From Syntrophomonadaceae bacterium (GTDB lineage Bacteria > Bacillota > Dethiobacteria > DTU022), in NCBI GenBank assembly GCA_003567725.1, contig PWYU01000057.1, positions 41,850 through 105,849 on the forward strand: a stretch of DNA of 64,000 bases. The letters run 5' to 3'. The position numbers and the translations under genes are program-made. The notes under the pieces are model-generated. The model saw only the letters and a list, made by a program, of their open reading frames with translations, was not told where the DNA came from and searched no databases. How positions within the stretch are numbered: position 1 is the first letter of the stretch; the number at the start of each line of letters is the position of its first letter. Below are positions 45,773 through 55,797 of this stretch, one piece after another.

Positions 45773-45909
45773 TTAACTACTAAGCCTATTGTCCTTGTTA
45801 TATGATAAGCGGCGCCATGGGGATGGCTCGAATGTCCTTTAAAGCGTAGCTTTAAAGCCGAAGGGAAGACGGTGGAACCGCACCCTGTGGCTTGTGGCAT
45901 AGTAGCTAC
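45773..45909 (-). repeat. Inverted-repeat element, family 1, copy D
   Basis: Starts TTAACTACTAAGCC, contains ATGATAAGCGGCGCCATGGG and GCCGAAGGGAAGACGG, and ends CATAGTAGCTA. Same orientation as copy C, more diverged at the ends. Confidence 0.7.
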
Positions 45910-46036
45910 AAAGTATTTTTATATGGCCGTTATACAATTGACTTCTAAGAAAAAAGATGCTATAAACAAATTGCTAGAGATACCTAACAAGTTGGGATTT
46001 ATTTACTTTCAAATACATTTTAAGGCGGTGGTCCCC

Positions 46037-46468
46037 TTGTTCCATACCTTACCGGTAACCTCTTCGCTGCAGGATTATTTAGAGGTCATACTCAACCTGG
46101 TTCAGGAGAAAAAAGTAGCCCGGGTAACTGATATAGCCGAGCGGCTTGATATTGCCAAACCCAGTGTTATACAAGCTTTGGCCGTTTTAAAAGATAAAGG
46201 TTTAATCAGGCAGGATCGGTACGGCCCGGTAGAGTTAACCGAACAGGGGTTAAGATATGCTCTTAAAATAAGGCACAGACATAAAATAATTTATGGCTTT
46301 TTGACTCAAGTGTTAGGGGTTTCCCCAGAGGCGGCAGAAGAAGATGCCTGCCTGGTTGAACATGATCTGAGCTCGGAAACATTTGACAGGCTCCTTGATT
46401 TTTTACTGGAACAGGATATTGATGCCGGTTTAAAAAAAGAACTTGCCTGGCAGGCTGAGAAGAAGTGA
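46037..46468 (+). CDS. DtxR/MntR-family metal-dependent repressor
   Basis: About 143 residues: winged helix (SLQDYLEVILNLVQEKKVARVTDIAERL, AKPSVIQALAVLKDKGLI), then the metal-binding dimer helices (RHRHKIIYGFL, EEDACLVEHDLSSETFDRL) with the Cys, Glu and His ligands of the family. No SH3 domain, as in MntR. TTG 46037 lies 8 bp after AAGGCGG; an open frame extends upstream into a repeat and is not homologous. First gene of a regulator-feoA-feoB unit, so iron control is likely. Confidence 0.9.
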   Translation: MFHTLPVTSSLQDYLEVILNLVQEKKVARVTDIAERLDIAKPSVIQALAVLKDKGLIRQDRYGPVELTEQGLRYALKIRHRHKIIYGFLTQVLGVSPEAAEEDACLVEHDLSSETFDRLLDFLLEQDIDAGLKKELAWQAEKK

Positions 46469-46491
46469 AGTAATAATAGAGGTGATCATTT

Positions 46492-46749
46492 ATGGAAGTA
46501 ACTTTAGTTGAAATGAAAGCAGGCCAAACTGGAGTGATATCAAAGATCCTGGGCGGGGAAAACCTAAACGTGAAACTTAATCAGCTTGGTTTAAGAGAGG
46601 GCAAAAAGATCAAAAAGATTAACTCGGTTTTTCACCGGGGCCCTGTAACAGTAAATGTGGATAATTACCAGCTTGCAGTTGGTTATGGAAAAGCAGTCCG
46701 AATTATGGTGGAGGTAGACGAAGTTGAGGAAAATAGTTCTGGCCGGTAA
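46492..46749 (+). CDS. feoA: Ferrous iron transport protein A
   Basis: 85 residues with an SH3-like FeoA fold: VEMKAGQTGVISKI, LNQLGLREGKKIKKI, GPVTVNVDNYQLAVGYGKAVRI. It assists FeoB. AGAGGTGATC precedes the ATG; the last 26 bp overlap feoB. Confidence 0.92.
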   Translation: MEVTLVEMKAGQTGVISKILGGENLNVKLNQLGLREGKKIKKINSVFHRGPVTVNVDNYQLAVGYGKAVRIMVEVDEVEENSSGR

Positions 46750-48553
46750 CCCAAATGTTGGGAAAAGTGTTGTTTTTTCTCAATTAACTGGCTCCAAGGT
46801 GATGATATCCAATTATGCCGGAACCACTGTGGAATTTTCAAAAGGCTTGCTAAATACCGAAAAAGAGTCTTTTGAAGTTCTAGATGCTCCAGGAACTTAT
46901 AGCCTTGAGCCCACTTCAAAAGTAGAAGAAGTAGCTTCAAACCTTGTTAATCAGGCAGATATCGTTATCAACATTGTCGATGCTACTAATCTTGAACGCA
47001 ACCTCTTTTTAACTGCTGAATTGCTGGAAAGAGATGTGCCCCTGATTGTGGCTCTTAATATGATTGATGAGGCTGGACATAAGGGGGTAAAAATTGATGT
47101 TAAAAAACTGGAAGAACTGCTGGGAGTGCCAGTTATTACTACTGTTGCAGTCAGCGGAGAAGGCCTGAAAGAGCTGGTTGATTCTCTGCCAGGAGCTGTA
47201 AATAGAAGAAAAACCGTTTTAAATATATCCGACCGCTGGGCTTACGTCGGCGACCTGGTGGGCAAAGTTCAGCAAGTAGTTCACCGTCATCATAGCTGGC
47301 TTGAAACTTTGCAGGATGCAAGTATAAGCCCTGCTACAGGGCTGCCCATTGCTGCTGCAGTCCTTTTTTTAGCCTTTCAACTGGTAATCGGACTGGGTGA
47401 GTTTCTCCATGAGTTGTTAGATGATTATGTTTTTGAAGGTTTTTATGAAACACTGCTCCTTAATTTTAGCGAATTGCTGGGCGGTAGCGGTTTTTTGCAT
47501 GATATATTGATTGGCAAATTGGTCGATGGAAAGATCGATTTTGAAGAATCCCTTGGAGTTTTAACCACTGGTGTGTTCGTCGAAATTGGTGTTGTACTGC
47601 CCTTTTTAGCGGTTTTCTACCTGATGCTTGGCTTCCTGGAGGATTCCGGCTACCTGCCCCGCCTTGCCGTTATGGTGGATCGCAGCATGCACCGGCTTGG
47701 CCTGCACGGCTATTCAATCATTCCCATGGTTCTTGGCTTTGGCTGTAATGTGCCGGCGGCACTGGCTGCCCGTAACCTGGAAAGCCGCAGAGAAAGGTTT
47801 ATTGCCTGCACCTTGATGTCTGTAGCTATTCCGTGTATGGCTCAACTTGCCTTGATAGTGGGGCTGGTTGGAAGGCATGGATTTGAATACCTGGCGGTTG
47901 TTTTTGCCGCCCTCTTTTTTATCTGGGTGGTTCTCGGTTTGATTATTGACCGGTTTATGCCCGGCTATACTCCTTCCATGGTGATTGAGATACCACCGTA
48001 CCGTATACCCAGTTTCAAAGCCCAGATCAAAAAACTGGGCATGCGAATCAGGGGGTTTTTGGTGCATGCCACCCCTTATATCCTCGGTGGAATCCTGGTT
48101 GTCAATATTCTATATGTCCTGGGCATTATTAACTATTTAGGAGTCATTTTTGCCCCGGTAGTCCAGGGTTTGCTAGGCTTGCCCGGTGATGCTGTTTCCA
48201 CCCTGTTGATTGGTTTTTTGCGTAAAGATGTTGCTGTAGCCATGCTCATTCCGCTGGATTTGACTGCTCGCCAGCTGGTTATCGGAGCTGTTGTCCTGGC
48301 GGCCTACTTTCCCTGTGCCGCTACTTTCACAGTTCTGGTTAAGGAATTAGGCATTGTTGATATGGCTAAATCGGCCTTTATCATGATTGTAACCGCTTTT
48401 TCAGCCGGTTTTATCCTCAACCTGTTTTTAGACACTATTATCCCTGCAGCTTACCTGGCTGCTGCCCTGATAGCTTTAAGCATTATTCTGCCCTTGCTTC
48501 TGGGCAGTACTTCAGATCGCCGGGAGCTTTCCGACTTAGACGAAATGGCCTGA
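46724..48553 (+). CDS. feoB: Ferrous iron transporter FeoB
   Basis: 609 residues: cytoplasmic G domain (G1 GNPNVGKS, G2 region NYAGTTVEF, G3 DAPGTYSL, G4 NMID), a short GDI helix region, then about eight membrane helices with the paired gate motifs LGFLEDSGYLPRLA and GFGCNVPAALAAR. FeoB is usually 650-770 residues, so this is a compact form. It imports Fe(II) under anoxia. A perfect palindrome (ATCTAAGAAG and complement, 48553-48572) follows the stop. Confidence 0.93.
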   Translation: MRKIVLAGNPNVGKSVVFSQLTGSKVMISNYAGTTVEFSKGLLNTEKESFEVLDAPGTYSLEPTSKVEEVASNLVNQADIVINIVDATNLERNLFLTAELLERDVPLIVALNMIDEAGHKGVKIDVKKLEELLGVPVITTVAVSGEGLKELVDSLPGAVNRRKTVLNISDRWAYVGDLVGKVQQVVHRHHSWLETLQDASISPATGLPIAAAVLFLAFQLVIGLGEFLHELLDDYVFEGFYETLLLNFSELLGGSGFLHDILIGKLVDGKIDFEESLGVLTTGVFVEIGVVLPFLAVFYLMLGFLEDSGYLPRLAVMVDRSMHRLGLHGYSIIPMVLGFGCNVPAALAARNLESRRERFIACTLMSVAIPCMAQLALIVGLVGRHGFEYLAVVFAALFFIWVVLGLIIDRFMPGYTPSMVIEIPPYRIPSFKAQIKKLGMRIRGFLVHATPYILGGILVVNILYVLGIINYLGVIFAPVVQGLLGLPGDAVSTLLIGFLRKDVAVAMLIPLDLTARQLVIGAVVLAAYFPCAATFTVLVKELGIVDMAKSAFIMIVTAFSAGFILNLFLDTIIPAAYLAAALIALSIILPLLLGSTSDRRELSDLDEMA

Positions 48554-48771
48554 TCTAAGAAGCTTCTTAGATAAAATGCTTTCAGTGCAATGGTTTTACT
48601 ATTGTCAAAATTGCTGGTTAACTACTTAAAGCTTTTAATTCAGAACTTCCGTGAAAAATTAAACTGAAAAAAGTTATCATACGCCTTGACATATTGTTTA
48701 GAAGGAGTAATATTTACAACAATATGATAGCAAATAGATAGAAATTATATCATAATAAAGGGTGGTTTTGT
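48554..48771. other. Spacer upstream of metY
   Basis: Apart from the palindrome at 48553-48572 it is AT-rich. I looked for a SAM (S-box) riboswitch or T-box ahead of the methionine genes and saw neither. Confidence 0.4.
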
Positions 48772-48909
48772 TTGCCGACAATCAAGATCAAGCCAATATT
48801 TCTTCTTAAAACAACTAAAACCGGTTTATTCTTCTCTATTTTCTGCAGCGCTTTTTCTGCGCCCCACCGTTTTAGCTGCCGGGGCGGCATTATTTCCATG
48901 TGCCTATAG
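48772..48909 (+). CDS. Possible 45-codon leader ORF before metY
   Basis: TTG 48772 with GGGTGG about 6 bp upstream opens a 45-residue frame (start [18 protein letters not shown], hydrophobic middle) whose TAG overlaps the metY start by 10 bp, so translation could be coupled. No homolog recognised; it may be only a chance frame. Confidence 0.3.
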   Translation: MPTIKIKPIFLLKTTKTGLFFSIFCSAFSAPHRFSCRGGIISMCL

Positions 48910-50288
48910 CTTTTCTATCTCCCAAAAGTAGTCCAGCAAATAAAAATACTAAAGCTCAAGGAGGCATTAGTTATAACTTTGACACTTTAGCAATCCACGC
49001 CGGGCAAAAAGTTGATCCGGCCACCGGTGCGCGGGCTGTGCCAATTTACCAAACTACTCCCTATGTATTCGCTTCAACCGAACACGCGGCCAATTTATTT
49101 AGCCTTAAAGAAGAGGGCCATATCTATTCCCGGATTATGAACCCTACGGTAGGGGTATTGGAGGAACGATTGGCCTGCCTGGAAAAAGGCACCGGCGCCC
49201 TGGCCCTGGCTTCAGGGCAGGCTGCCATAACCACTGCGGTACTAAACCTGGCCGGTGCGGGTCAGAATATTGCCAGTAGCAGCCATCTTTATGGTGGGAC
49301 CTATAATCTATTCTCCTCTACTTTGCCCAGGTTTGGGATTGAAACCCGGTTTTTTGATCAGAACAAAATAGATAATCTTAAAACATTACTTGATGAAAAT
49401 ACAAGGGCAGTCTATTTAGAGTCTATTGGCAATCCCAAAAATAGGATCGCCAGGTTGGAGGAAATTGCTTCAATTGCCCGTGAAAACGGTATTCCTGTGA
49501 TCGTGGACAACACAGTTACCACTCCTTATTTGTTTCGCCCATTTGAACACGGAGCGGATCTGGTGGTTCACTCTCTGACCAAATTTATTGGGGGGCATGG
49601 CAATTCAATCGGTGGAGCAATTGTCGAAAAAGGAGATTTTCCCTGGGATAACGGCAAATATCCTGATTTTTGCCAGCCTGATCCATCCTATCACGGGGTA
49701 AATTACTGGCAAAGTTTTGGGCCCGGCGTGGGAGAGAAAAAAGGTTCTGTCTTTTCTGTTAAGGCCAGGGTGCAGCTTTTAAGGGATCTGGGCAGCTGTC
49801 TTTCGCCTTTTAATGCTTTTTTGTTCTTACAAGGACTTGAGACTCTACCTCTGCGTATGGCCAGGCACAGCGAAAATGCCTTAATAGTGGCCCGATGGTT
49901 GGAGAATCATCCAGCTATTAAGTGGGTTAATTATCCGGGGTTGGTAAGCCATCTTGATTATAAAATGGCGCGGGAAGTAATGCCCCTGGGACAGGGCGCA
50001 GTGGTTGGCTTCGGCATCAGGGGCGATAGCGAAGCAGGGGCCCGGCTAATTGATGCTCTGAAACTGATATCGCACCTGGCAAATATTGGTGATGTCAGGA
50101 CTCTAATTATTCATCCTGCTTCAACCACTCATCAGCAGCTCTCTAATGAAGAGCAGTTGGAGTCGGGAGTGACAGAAGACTATATTCGCCTTTCGGTGGG
50201 GTTGGAAGACCCGGCTGATATTATCGCCGACCTGGAGCAGGCTATCACTGTCAGCCAGGAACAGGCCTTAGAAAACAGGGGGGAGTAA
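48900..50288 (+). CDS. metY: O-acetylhomoserine sulfhydrylase
   Basis: About 462 residues, a Cys/Met-metabolism PLP enzyme: [59 protein letters not shown] Lys in [15 protein letters not shown], and C-terminal [12 protein letters not shown]. It makes homocysteine from O-acetylhomoserine and sulfide. GTG 48900 is the most upstream start; homologs begin close to YNFDTL, so the first ~25 residues may not be native. metX follows one base pair after the stop. Confidence 0.92.
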   Translation: MPIAFLSPKSSPANKNTKAQGGISYNFDTLAIHAGQKVDPATGARAVPIYQTTPYVFASTEHAANLFSLKEEGHIYSRIMNPTVGVLEERLACLEKGTGALALASGQAAITTAVLNLAGAGQNIASSSHLYGGTYNLFSSTLPRFGIETRFFDQNKIDNLKTLLDENTRAVYLESIGNPKNRIARLEEIASIARENGIPVIVDNTVTTPYLFRPFEHGADLVVHSLTKFIGGHGNSIGGAIVEKGDFPWDNGKYPDFCQPDPSYHGVNYWQSFGPGVGEKKGSVFSVKARVQLLRDLGSCLSPFNAFLFLQGLETLPLRMARHSENALIVARWLENHPAIKWVNYPGLVSHLDYKMAREVMPLGQGAVVGFGIRGDSEAGARLIDALKLISHLANIGDVRTLIIHPASTTHQQLSNEEQLESGVTEDYIRLSVGLEDPADIIADLEQAITVSQEQALENRGE

Positions 50289-50289
50289 T

Positions 50290-50913
50290 GTGACAGATCC
50301 TTTAAATGTTTGCATAGAAAAGAAAAAAGGACATGATCATCCTGATTCGCCCCGTTCTGTAGGCTGGACCAGGCCAAAATGGGCCCTGCTGGCAGATAGG
50401 AATAACCCTCTACCCCTGGACTGCGGGGGAGAAATGTACCCGGTTACAGTAGAGTATGAAAGTTATGGCCGATTGAATACCGCCAGAGATAATGCTATTT
50501 TTATTTTGCATGCTCTTTCCGGTGATGCTCATGCCGCAGGGTGGGATGCTGAATGGGAAAAAAACAATCGACCCTGGAGAAAGGATAGGCCGGGCTGGTG
50601 GGATGAAATGATCGGCCCGGGAAAGGCATTTGATACTTCCTGCTACTTTGTGGTGTGCGCCAATATCCTGGTCAGTTGTTATGGGACAACCGGGCCCTGG
50701 GAAACAAACCGGCGAACCGGTAAACCTTACGGTCTTGATTTTCCGGTGGTTACAGTGGAAGATTGGGTACGACTCCATAACAGACTGCAAGATTATCTGG
50801 GGATAGAAAGGTTTTTGGCTGTGGTCGGTGGTTCTCTCGGCGGACAGCAGGGAGGCCGAGGAATTGCTATTTGTCCTGCAACACCAGGGCGGTACAGGCG
50901 CAGCTGGTGCTGA
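50290..50913 (+). pseudogene. metX: Homoserine O-acetyltransferase, 3' half missing
   Basis: The first ~187 codons match MetX well: FILHALSGDAHAAG, WWDEMIGPGKAFDTS, and the nucleophile elbow VVGGSLGGQQ with Ser182. After this the homology ends abruptly, and 20 unrelated codons lead to a stop. MetX is normally ~370 residues, so the catalytic Asp and His regions are absent and the gene abuts the 3' end of yprB. A deletion joined the two; the protein cannot be active as encoded. An assembly error is the alternative. Confidence 0.8.
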
Positions 50914-50945
50914 ATGCCAGGGCCCGCTATTATAATCTGCTCCGG

Positions 50946-52181
50946 TCAGGAACCGAGACGCCTGTACAGCCTTATTTTTCGGTGCATAAGAGACTTGATG
51001 CTGAAAGCACTGCTGGCGCTGTAAAAGCCAGTCCCTTTTATCCGGGCTAAAATAAGCGCTTTTTCGGTTAAATCCAGGGCTGTTTGAAACTGGCCTGCTC
51101 TGTGTTCATAATACTTGGCCAACTCTATCAGGACAGGAATATTGCAGGGGTTTTTTTCAATGGTTTCTTCCCAAATTTTTAATGCCTCTTCCCACCGGCC
51201 CTGCCGTTTAAAATGGAGCGATAATTTCAGAGCGGCCTCTTGAGCCAGGGGATCGGATTCGTGTTCGCAGGCTTCACGAAGATATTCGACCCCTTCCGCC
51301 CCACGCCCAGATTCCAGGCAAAGTGAGCCCAGGGCCAGGGATTCGGCAGGGTGTTTGGCCAGCCGGCCGGTGATTGTATGATAAAATCTTTCAAGCATGG
51401 TAGCCATGGAGAGTATATCCAGGGTGTTATGATGAAAAACTTTTTTAAGCAGGATTGTTTCTCCCCGTCTCAGGTAATTAAAATATACTTCCGGTATTTC
51501 AGAGCCGGGGATATCATCATGGCGTTTTATGTTTAATAATGCCTCTTCAATTGAGCGCAGGGAACGTGAGGCCAGCCTTTTCCTCCATAAAGTCCGGGCA
51601 CATTGCAGCAAATCAAGATGCTGTTCCAGCTCAATGAGTTTCAATCCGGCCAGCATCTGGCGGGTCTTGATCAGGGGCAGATCAAACTGTTTGCCATTAA
51701 AGGTAATCATGGTTTGGTAACCGGAAAGAAAAGCGTTAAAATGGCTTAACATAGCTTTTTCTTCAGAAGGGCGGCGTAAAAAATACTGGCGCAACACAAA
51801 ATGTTGATCTAATACTCGGCCCAGGCCGATTAAAAAGGTCCAGGTTCCGGTTCCTCCTGCCAGGCCGGTCGTTTCAATATCGAGGAAGACAGATTCAGCA
51901 GGATTCAAATTGCAGAGGGTTTTGTCACGCGTCAGCAAGGTCAGTTCCGGGCCCGAGCAGGCTAAAAAACCGGATAGTTTGTTTCCACCATGCATGTAAT
52001 CAAGGGGAAATATAGTTTCTCGATAATAGCAGGGGCCGTAAGCGGTATTTTCTTGCCTGCCTTCGCCGGGAAAAAGATCTTTCCGGGTTTCTTTTTTCTG
52101 CTCTTCAGCTATCTGGCGCCCTGTTTTTATTTCGCCTGTTCCCCGCAAAGCGAAAAGGCGCGAACCAAGTTTTCTTTTCAC
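50946..52181 (-). CDS. yprB: YprB-like ribonuclease H-fold exonuclease with TPR tail
   Basis: 411 residues. The middle holds a DEDD-type exonuclease: FLDIETTGLAGGTGTW (motif I, Asp-x-Glu), MITFNGKQFDLPLI (motif II) and HHNTLDILSMA (motif III). C-terminal helices form TPR-like repeats (EALKIWEETIEKNPCN). GTG 52181 overlaps the helicase stop (GTGA) and has GAGGTGATC upstream; codons further up belong to the helicase end. YprA and YprB act together in DNA repair in Bacillus. Confidence 0.9.
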   Translation of the reverse strand: MKRKLGSRLFALRGTGEIKTGRQIAEEQKKETRKDLFPGEGRQENTAYGPCYYRETIFPLDYMHGGNKLSGFLACSGPELTLLTRDKTLCNLNPAESVFLDIETTGLAGGTGTWTFLIGLGRVLDQHFVLRQYFLRRPSEEKAMLSHFNAFLSGYQTMITFNGKQFDLPLIKTRQMLAGLKLIELEQHLDLLQCARTLWRKRLASRSLRSIEEALLNIKRHDDIPGSEIPEVYFNYLRRGETILLKKVFHHNTLDILSMATMLERFYHTITGRLAKHPAESLALGSLCLESGRGAEGVEYLREACEHESDPLAQEAALKLSLHFKRQGRWEEALKIWEETIEKNPCNIPVLIELAKYYEHRAGQFQTALDLTEKALILARIKGTGFYSASSAFSIKSLMHRKIRLYRRLGS

Positions 52182-54442
52182 TGCAAGATCACCTCGATGA
52201 GCTGAAGCGCCTGCTGTTTGCCTGGTTCTCCTCCGTTCTTGTAGGCAGGCCCGGTACAGGAAGGACAACCTTCAAAGCACCGGCAGTCAGTGATCACTTT
52301 GCGGGCGGCTATAAATATGTCTTCGCAGCTGCGGTATATTTCGGCAGAGTAACCGACCCCTCCCGGGAAATTGTCGTAAAGGTAAAGGGTGGGCAGTTCG
52401 GTAAAAGGCGCTTTAACCTGGCTTACAGCCTTCAGGTCGCGCGGGTCACCCATCAAAAAGAAGGCTGCCACCTGGGGCAAAAGGTTAGCCAGGCTAATCA
52501 AGCCGGACTGGACTGCAGAAAGGGGCATGCCGCCCAGTGAAGTCGGGGGAAAAGAGATCCAAAAGGCGCTGGTGTGCATTTCTGTTTCAGGGAGGTCCAC
52601 CGGGCCGGCACCGAGATTTTCATGGGTATTGAAACGGATTTTTTTAAACATCGATACAAGGGCGTTAATCCTGACATCCCCCCAGGCCCTGTTTACAGAA
52701 CGGGCCTCTTCTGCAATTACTTCCAGGGTTTTTAAATCAACCGATAAATTGGCGTCGGTGAAATAATTGACATCAACCCGGCGCACGTAAGCTTTTTTTT
52801 CTTCAAAATCCAGGGTTTCAACTTGATACTGGGTTCCCCCGTGGATGTAAATCGCTTCTTCGTGTACCAGCATGGGAGCGCTAAAACGATCCACTTCACC
52901 GATCACCCGGGGCTTGGGATCGGTAGTATCAATAATGACTACATTTTCCCTGGTGGCGCTGCGCAGGCTAATTTCTTCTGCAGGATACGAGTCTTCCATC
53001 CAGTGGTAGCGGCCGTCGCTTAAGTATAGAACATCTTCTTCTTCCAAAAACTTCAAGACTTCGGCAATATTTGCCCTTCCAAAATACTCGTTTTGTTCAA
53101 AGGGCAGTTCGAAGGCGGCGCAGCGAATATGATTGGTCAGGATGATCAGGTTGTCAGGATCGGCCAGGCCCCGTTCCGGGGTGCGGCCGAAGAAATATTC
53201 AGGGTGTGCGACAATATACTGGTTAAGAGGTTCGCTATTGGCAATCAGTATTGCAAGGGAAGTTCCGCTGCGCCTTCCTGAGCGGCCGGCTTGCTGCCAG
53301 GTACTGGCGATGCTGCCTGGATAACCGGTCATCAGGCAGGCGTCCAAAGCGCCGATATCAATTCCCAGCTCCAGGGCGTTAGTGCTGATAACAGCCTTGA
53401 TCTCACCCCGGCGGAGCCCTTCTTCTATCGCTCGTCTTTCGCGGGGCAAATACCCGCCCCGGTAGCCTTTAATGGCGCTATTTCCCCCTGGTTTAATCTT
53501 TAAACCCTGACGCAGGTAGGTCAAAAGGACTTCCACTCCCAGGCGGCTGCGAGTGAAGATAATTGTTTGAATTTCCTCTTTGATCAGCTCACCGGCCAGG
53601 TTCTGGGCCTCCAGGAGCGTACTCCGCCTCAGTCCCAGCTCAGGGTTGACCAGGGGCGGGTTATAGAAAACAAAATGCTTTTCAGCCTGGGGGGCACCGT
53701 TTTCGGTAACCACTTCCAGCGGCTCTTCGATTAATAGATCAGCCAATTCTCCAGGGTTGGCTATGGTGGCCGAACATAGGATGAATCTTGGTTCAGAGCC
53801 GTAAAAATCACAAATTCTTTTCAGGCGGCGTATAACATTAGCGACGTGGCTGCCGAAAACTCCTCGGTACTGGTGCATTTCGTCAATTACTATATAGCTG
53901 AGATTTTGAAATAGCTGCACCCATTTGGTGTGGTGAGGCAATATTGCTGAGTGGAGCATGTCCGGATTGGTGACTACAATATGCCCGCTGCGGCGGATAC
54001 CCTGGCGCAGGCCCGGTTCTGTGTCTCCATCATAAGTATAGCAGTTCAAACTGGTATCAAGGCCTGCTGTTAAATCGCGCAGTTCAGCAACCTGATCCTG
54101 CGAGAGGGCTTTGGTTGGAAACAGGTAAAGAGCTCTGCTGGCTGGATTATTAATTAGGGCGCTGACAACAGGCAGGTTGTAACAAAGAGTTTTCCCGGAA
54201 GCCGTTGGTGTGACCACCACTACGTTTTTATTATCAAGGGCAGCGTTGACGGCCTTGCACTGGTGGCTGTACAGCTTGTCTATACCGCGCCTGATTAGGG
54301 TTTCCTTTATTTGTGCATCGAGCGGTTCTGGAAAATCCGCATAACTGCCTTCTGAGGGAGGTACAATCTCCCAGCGGGTAACGTTACTCATAAATGCGGG
54401 ATCATCTTTCCACCGCTGCAGCAGTTTGTCTAAATTATTCAT
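52178..54442 (-). CDS. yprA: YprA-like DEAD/DEAH helicase with DUF1998 (MrfA type)
   Basis: About 754 residues: Walker A TPTASGKTL, DEMH box (VIDEMHQYRGVFG), SAT motif CSATIANP, helicase-C AGRSGRRSGTS, and a C-terminal DUF1998 zinc part with cysteines CRCFEGCPSC. The Bacillus relative MrfA, with YprB as MrfB, repairs mitomycin lesions. The ATG at 54442 fits homolog N-termini and has AAGGCGG upstream; an in-frame ATG at 54484 is the alternative. It overlaps yprB by 4 bp. Confidence 0.92.
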   Translation of the reverse strand: MNNLDKLLQRWKDDPAFMSNVTRWEIVPPSEGSYADFPEPLDAQIKETLIRRGIDKLYSHQCKAVNAALDNKNVVVVTPTASGKTLCYNLPVVSALINNPASRALYLFPTKALSQDQVAELRDLTAGLDTSLNCYTYDGDTEPGLRQGIRRSGHIVVTNPDMLHSAILPHHTKWVQLFQNLSYIVIDEMHQYRGVFGSHVANVIRRLKRICDFYGSEPRFILCSATIANPGELADLLIEEPLEVVTENGAPQAEKHFVFYNPPLVNPELGLRRSTLLEAQNLAGELIKEEIQTIIFTRSRLGVEVLLTYLRQGLKIKPGGNSAIKGYRGGYLPRERRAIEEGLRRGEIKAVISTNALELGIDIGALDACLMTGYPGSIASTWQQAGRSGRRSGTSLAILIANSEPLNQYIVAHPEYFFGRTPERGLADPDNLIILTNHIRCAAFELPFEQNEYFGRANIAEVLKFLEEEDVLYLSDGRYHWMEDSYPAEEISLRSATRENVVIIDTTDPKPRVIGEVDRFSAPMLVHEEAIYIHGGTQYQVETLDFEEKKAYVRRVDVNYFTDANLSVDLKTLEVIAEEARSVNRAWGDVRINALVSMFKKIRFNTHENLGAGPVDLPETEMHTSAFWISFPPTSLGGMPLSAVQSGLISLANLLPQVAAFFLMGDPRDLKAVSQVKAPFTELPTLYLYDNFPGGVGYSAEIYRSCEDIFIAARKVITDCRCFEGCPSCTGPAYKNGGEPGKQQALQLIEVILQ

Positions 54443-54484
54443 CGGCTCATTATCCGCCTTAAACATAAGTTTGCTTTTATTCAT

Positions 54485-54837
54485 TCGACATAAAACCAGG
54501 AATATCCTACCTGGTGTGCCCGGCTTTTTTTGGAGAAATCATTAGTAAGATCGGTTGTGATATTACAGAGAAAAGCATCCTTGTTAAGGCCAATGTTAAG
54601 GCCAATAAAAAACCGCTTCAGCTTTTAAGTAAGTTTTATTAAAGGCCCTTATCATAAAGCGATGGATATTTCCCGGGCGGATAAGCTGAAGCATGCCGGG
54701 GCGTTTTACGCTTTAATATGGTGCAGCGCCCAGATCTTTACAAACTGCGGGCAAACAAGCTGAGCCAACTGATTACTTTAGCCTGTAAAAAAAGCAGCTA
54801 TAGCTTTCAGGTGGCCTGGTTCAGATTTCCTTTAAAA
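54485..54837. other. Intergenic stretch with short direct repeats
   Basis: 353 bp without a gene. GTTAAGGCCAAT occurs twice in tandem near 54583-54605, and several small inverted repeats follow (AAGCTGAAGC and related). Nothing else recognised. Confidence 0.4.
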
Positions 54838-55797
54838 TCAACTTGCTGAGGATGTCAGGTTGTAGCCCTGGTAAGTGCCCCGTCTTAATAGTTCTTTTTC
54901 CACATCCTGTGCAATTTGACCTGCCCCCTTAGACCAGTGAGGAGCGATCAGCAGGTCTTTTGAAGTGGATTGACTGGCCAGGCGGTGAATTACAATATGC
55001 GGAGCGAGCCTCTCCAGGCAGTCACATAAAATGGGAATATAATCCTCTTCTTTTTCAAAAACGCAAATAGACCCCTCGGAATACTGCCGGGCCAGGGGAG
55101 TGTTTTTAATAACCTGCAGGTGATGAAATTTAATTCCATCTATACCAAGGCGGTTAAGATAGTCGATAGTTTCAAGCATCATGGCTGAAGATTCTCCCGG
55201 CAGTCCGAGAATAATATGAGCGCAGATATAAATACCTCTTCCCCTGGTTAATTTAATCGCCTGCTCGAAGCAAGCGGAATTGTGTCCCCGATTGATCAGG
55301 GCAAGCGTTTTATCATGCGAGGATTGCAGTCCATATTCCAGCCATAAATGATATTCAGAGGCATACAGTTCCAGCAAGTCAAGGATGTTTTTATTAATGC
55401 AGTCCGGCCGGGTAGCTATGCTTAAACCGTTTACCAGCGGGTGGCCTAAAGCTTCATCATAGAGTTTTTTCAATTGTTCCAGGGGAGCATAAGTATTAGT
55501 ATATGACTGGAAATAAGCCAGGTGTTTAGCCCCCTGTTTTCTTTTGAGCCCTCTCTGGATCTGCCCGGTGACTGAAGATGGTCTGGAAGGTTTATTCTGA
55601 TCATCCTTTGCGAAAGGAGCAAAAGATGGGTTATAACAGTATGTGCATCCGGAAGTCCCCACGCTGCCATCCCGGTTTGGACAGGAAAAACCGGCATCTA
55701 TGGGTATTTTATAAAGAGGTTCCCCAAATTTATTTCGAAAAAAATTGCTTAAGCGGTAATACCAGCCTGGCTGGTTAGTTCTAACAGGCTTATTCAT
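54838..55797 (-). CDS. Radical SAM protein of the YhcC/TIGR01212 family
   Basis: 319 residues: [18 protein letters not shown] carries the radical SAM cysteines, followed by [35 protein letters not shown] and [10 protein letters not shown], all YhcC signatures. The family has a radical SAM/Elp3-like fold, with suspected tRNA or protein modification. It overlaps mnmG by 8 bp on the same strand. Confidence 0.9.
   Translation of the reverse strand: MNKPVRTNQPGWYYRLSNFFRNKFGEPLYKIPIDAGFSCPNRDGSVGTSGCTYCYNPSFAPFAKDDQNKPSRPSSVTGQIQRGLKRKQGAKHLAYFQSYTNTYAPLEQLKKLYDEALGHPLVNGLSIATRPDCINKNILDLLELYASEYHLWLEYGLQSSHDKTLALINRGHNSACFEQAIKLTRGRGIYICAHIILGLPGESSAMMLETIDYLNRLGIDGIKFHHLQVIKNTPLARQYSEGSICVFEKEEDYIPILCDCLERLAPHIVIHRLASQSTSKDLLIAPHWSKGAGQIAQDVEKELLRRGTYQGYNLTSSAS

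Noticed and set aside
45872..46036. Longer DtxR-family protein starting at 45872
   Set aside because: The extra codons run through a family 1 repeat and lack homology; the TTG at 46037 has AAGGCGG at good spacing.
48554..48771. SAM riboswitch or T-box before metY
   Set aside because: No S-box or T-box core sequence was found in the leader.
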